From Tepidimonas sp. UBA997 (GTDB lineage Bacteria; Pseudomonadota; Gammaproteobacteria; Burkholderiales; Burkholderiaceae_C), in the NCBI GenBank assembly GCA_002291945.1, contig DBAZ01000047.1:1-8271 (forward strand): 8,271 nucleotides of DNA, given 5' to 3'. The notes beneath the pieces are model-generated. The model worked only from the letters and a program-made list of their open reading frames with translations. It was not told where the DNA came from and ran no database searches. Below, piece by piece: positions 6,761 through 8,271 of this stretch (positions are counted from its first letter, which is position 1; each line of letters starts with the position of its first letter). Position numbers and translations under genes: made by a program.

Positions 6761-8188
6761 ATGCTGTACCAAATTTACGAGACGCAACGCTCGCTGATGG
6801 AGCCCTTCTCGGACTTCGCGCAGATGACGGCCAAACTGTACGCCAACCCGCTCAGCCCACTCGGGCAGTTGCCCGTGTCGCAGCGGGTTGCAGCGGCCTA
6901 CGACCTGATGCACCGGCTCGGCAAGGACTACGAAAAGCCCGAATTCGGCATTCGCAGTGTCGAAATCAATAACCAGCAGGTGACGATTTTTGAACGGGTC
7001 GAAATCGACAAGCCCTTTTGCGAACTGCGTCGATTCAAGCGCTACGCCGACGACATCGAAACGCTGGAATTGGTCAAGCAGCATCCGGTCGTGCTGATCG
7101 TCGCCCCCCTCTCGGGGCACTACGCCACCCTGTTGCGCGACACCGTGCGAACCATGCTCAAAGACCACAAGGTCTATATCACCGACTGGAAGAATGCCCG
7201 CTTGGTGCCGCAGAGCGAGGGCGACTTCCATCTGGACGACTACGTCCACTACGTGGAGGAATTCATCCGCCACATCCAGCACAAATACGGCAACTGCCAT
7301 GTGATGAGCGTGTGCCAGCCGACGGTTCCGGTGCTGGCGGCGGTCTCGCTCATGGCTACCCGCGGCGAGACCACGCCACTGTCGATGACGATGATGGGTG
7401 GGCCTATCGATGCCCGCAAATCACCCACCGACGTCAACATGCTGGCGGCTCAGCGCAGTTATGAATGGTTCGAAAACAACGTGATCTACCGGGTACCCTC
7501 CAACTTTGCGGGTGCTGGCCGACGGGTTTACCCCGGTTTTCTGCAGCACACCGGCTTCATAGCCATGAACCCGGACCGGCATGTGAGCAGCCACTACGAC
7601 TACTTCCAAGATCTGATCAAGGGCGACAACGAAAGCGCGGAAGCCCACCGGCAGTTTTATGACGAGTACAACGCCGTGCTCGACATGGACGCCCACTACT
7701 ACCTGGAAACCATCAACACGGTGTTTCAGGAGTTCAAGCTGGTCAACGGCACCTGGGACGTATGCAACCCAAACGGCCAACTGGAACGGGTGCGCCCCCA
7801 AGACATCACCACCACGGCCTTGTTGACCGTGGAAGGCGAGTTAGACGACATTTCTGGCTGTGGCCAGACGCGCGCTGCCCACGACCTTTGCACCGGCATT
7901 GCAAGCCACGAGCAGCGCCATTTCGAAGTCAAGGGAGCCGGCCATTACGGGATTTTCAGTGGTCGCCGCTGGCGCGAACTGGTCTATCCGGTGATCAAGG
8001 CCTTCATTCTGGAAAACGACCCCTCGCAACGCAACGCCCCAGCGTCAGCCCCCACGCCTGCCGAAATCGAAGCCACCCTGAATGCGGCAGCTCCGGTGGT
8101 GGTGCCCCATCCAGCCGATCCGGCGGCCAAGAAAACCGGCAACCGCCCCAAGGCCACCACACAGCGTGCCAGCAACCCAGCGCAATGA
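6761..8188 (+). CDS. phaZ: Intracellular polyhydroxyalkanoate (PHB) depolymerase
   Basis: A 475-residue alpha/beta-hydrolase-type enzyme that mobilises intracellular PHB granules. It resembles Ralstonia eutropha PhaZ1, in which a cysteine replaces the usual lipase-box serine. Here Cys185 lies in MSVCQPTVP. Asp362 (EGELDDISG) and His395 (KGAGHYGIFSG) complete the presumed triad, with the 33-residue Asp-His spacing recalled for the Ralstonia enzyme (Cys183, Asp355, His388). There is no signal peptide, as expected for a cytoplasmic granule enzyme. The N-terminus MLYQIYETQRSLMEPFSDFA is typical. ATG 6761 follows a GAGGT ribosome site at a 6-base gap. The catalytic domain ends near 420. The remaining 55 or so residues are Ala/Pro-rich with a basic end (KKTGNRPKATTQR) and exceed the usual length of about 410-420. 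The 3' end probably overlaps the next gene. Confidence 0.93.
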   Translation: MLYQIYETQRSLMEPFSDFAQMTAKLYANPLSPLGQLPVSQRVAAAYDLMHRLGKDYEKPEFGIRSVEINNQQVTIFERVEIDKPFCELRRFKRYADDIETLELVKQHPVVLIVAPLSGHYATLLRDTVRTMLKDHKVYITDWKNARLVPQSEGDFHLDDYVHYVEEFIRHIQHKYGNCHVMSVCQPTVPVLAAVSLMATRGETTPLSMTMMGGPIDARKSPTDVNMLAAQRSYEWFENNVIYRVPSNFAGAGRRVYPGFLQHTGFIAMNPDRHVSSHYDYFQDLIKGDNESAEAHRQFYDEYNAVLDMDAHYYLETINTVFQEFKLVNGTWDVCNPNGQLERVRPQDITTTALLTVEGELDDISGCGQTRAAHDLCTGIASHEQRHFEVKGAGHYGIFSGRRWRELVYPVIKAFILENDPSQRNAPASAPTPAEIEATLNAAAPVVVPHPADPAAKKTGNRPKATTQRASNPAQ

Positions 8189-8271
8189 TGCGCTGGCGGC
8201 AGTGGTGGCGCAGATCGACGCCATACTGCCCCAGACCCAGTGCAGGCGTTGCGGCTACCCGGATTGCCGCA
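8166..8271 (+). CDS. rnfB: RnfB/RsxB-like 4Fe-4S ferredoxin subunit, 5' part only
   Basis: The frame covering the window end reads ALAAVVAQIDAILPQTQC and continues RRCGYPDC. The CX2CX4C spacing after an LPQTQC segment is the start of the Fe-S cluster domain of RnfB, which passes electrons within the Rnf/Rsx membrane complex or to its partners. A fourth cysteine and the later ferredoxin domain would lie beyond the window. No ATG is in frame. GTG 8166 is the best start and gives 20 residues before the Asp-Ala-Ile-Leu stretch; CTG 8193 and GTG 8202/8205 are alternatives. It would overlap phaZ by 23 bases. No strong ribosome site is seen (only AAGG, about 12 bases upstream). The N-terminal membrane helix of gammaproteobacterial RnfB is absent, as is common in Burkholderiales. 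The ATGATG at 8185 opens a different, unrelated frame. Confidence 0.72.
   Translation, partial: MPATQRNDALAAVVAQIDAILPQTQCRRCGYPDCR

Noticed and set aside
6698..7300. A 200-codon minus-strand frame opposite the start of phaZ
   Set aside because: It is antisense to the confirmed depolymerase gene and covers its promoter; no motif supports it.
8185..8271. Tandem ATGATG overlapping the phaZ stop as a start of the next gene
   Set aside because: That frame gives a Trp/Arg-rich sequence with no family, while the neighbouring frame gives the clear LPQTQC and CX2CX4C pattern of RnfB.

Overview
The window looks like ordinary chromosome from a GC-rich betaproteobacterium, most likely order Burkholderiales and perhaps Comamonadaceae. 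This is an inference from protein recognition: an intracellular PHB depolymerase of the Ralstonia/Cupriavidus PhaZ type, a soluble-looking RnfB-type ferredoxin with no N-terminal membrane anchor, and uvrB next to an aromatic/aspartate aminotransferase gene. I see no mobile element, CRISPR array, rRNA or tRNA.

Layout. Positions 1-112 are an AT-rich non-coding stretch. It carries a good sigma-70-like promoter firing leftward out of the window, surrounded by dyad symmetries and a repeated CAGTC pentamer. From 113 to 4809 three genes are read leftward in the order uvrB, a LuxR/NarL-type response regulator, and a 7TM histidine kinase. The last two share one base at the stop/start junction. A short divergent intergenic region (4810-4907) separates them from rightward genes: a GNAT acetyltransferase, a class I aminotransferase (tyrB/aspC type), an intracellular polyhydroxyalkanoate depolymerase (phaZ), and the first part of an rnfB-like ferredoxin gene cut by the window end.

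How they work together. The kinase and regulator form one two-component system. The kinase is predicted to sense something outside the cytoplasmic membrane and to phosphorylate the regulator; the tight packing suggests both can be transcribed from uvrB. The promoter just past the kinase gene, with its palindromes, is a natural candidate target for this system, but that is inference. The aminotransferase, phaZ and rnfB serve general metabolism: amino-acid transamination, mobilisation of stored PHB and electron transfer. phaZ has its own apparent promoter with a TGC-rich dyad over the predicted start site, resembling operators of the PHB-sensing repressor PhaR.

Nothing here amounts to a clearly new biological system. 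The most worthwhile leads are the left-edge regulatory block, the dyad in front of phaZ, and the basic Ala/Pro-rich tail of PhaZ.
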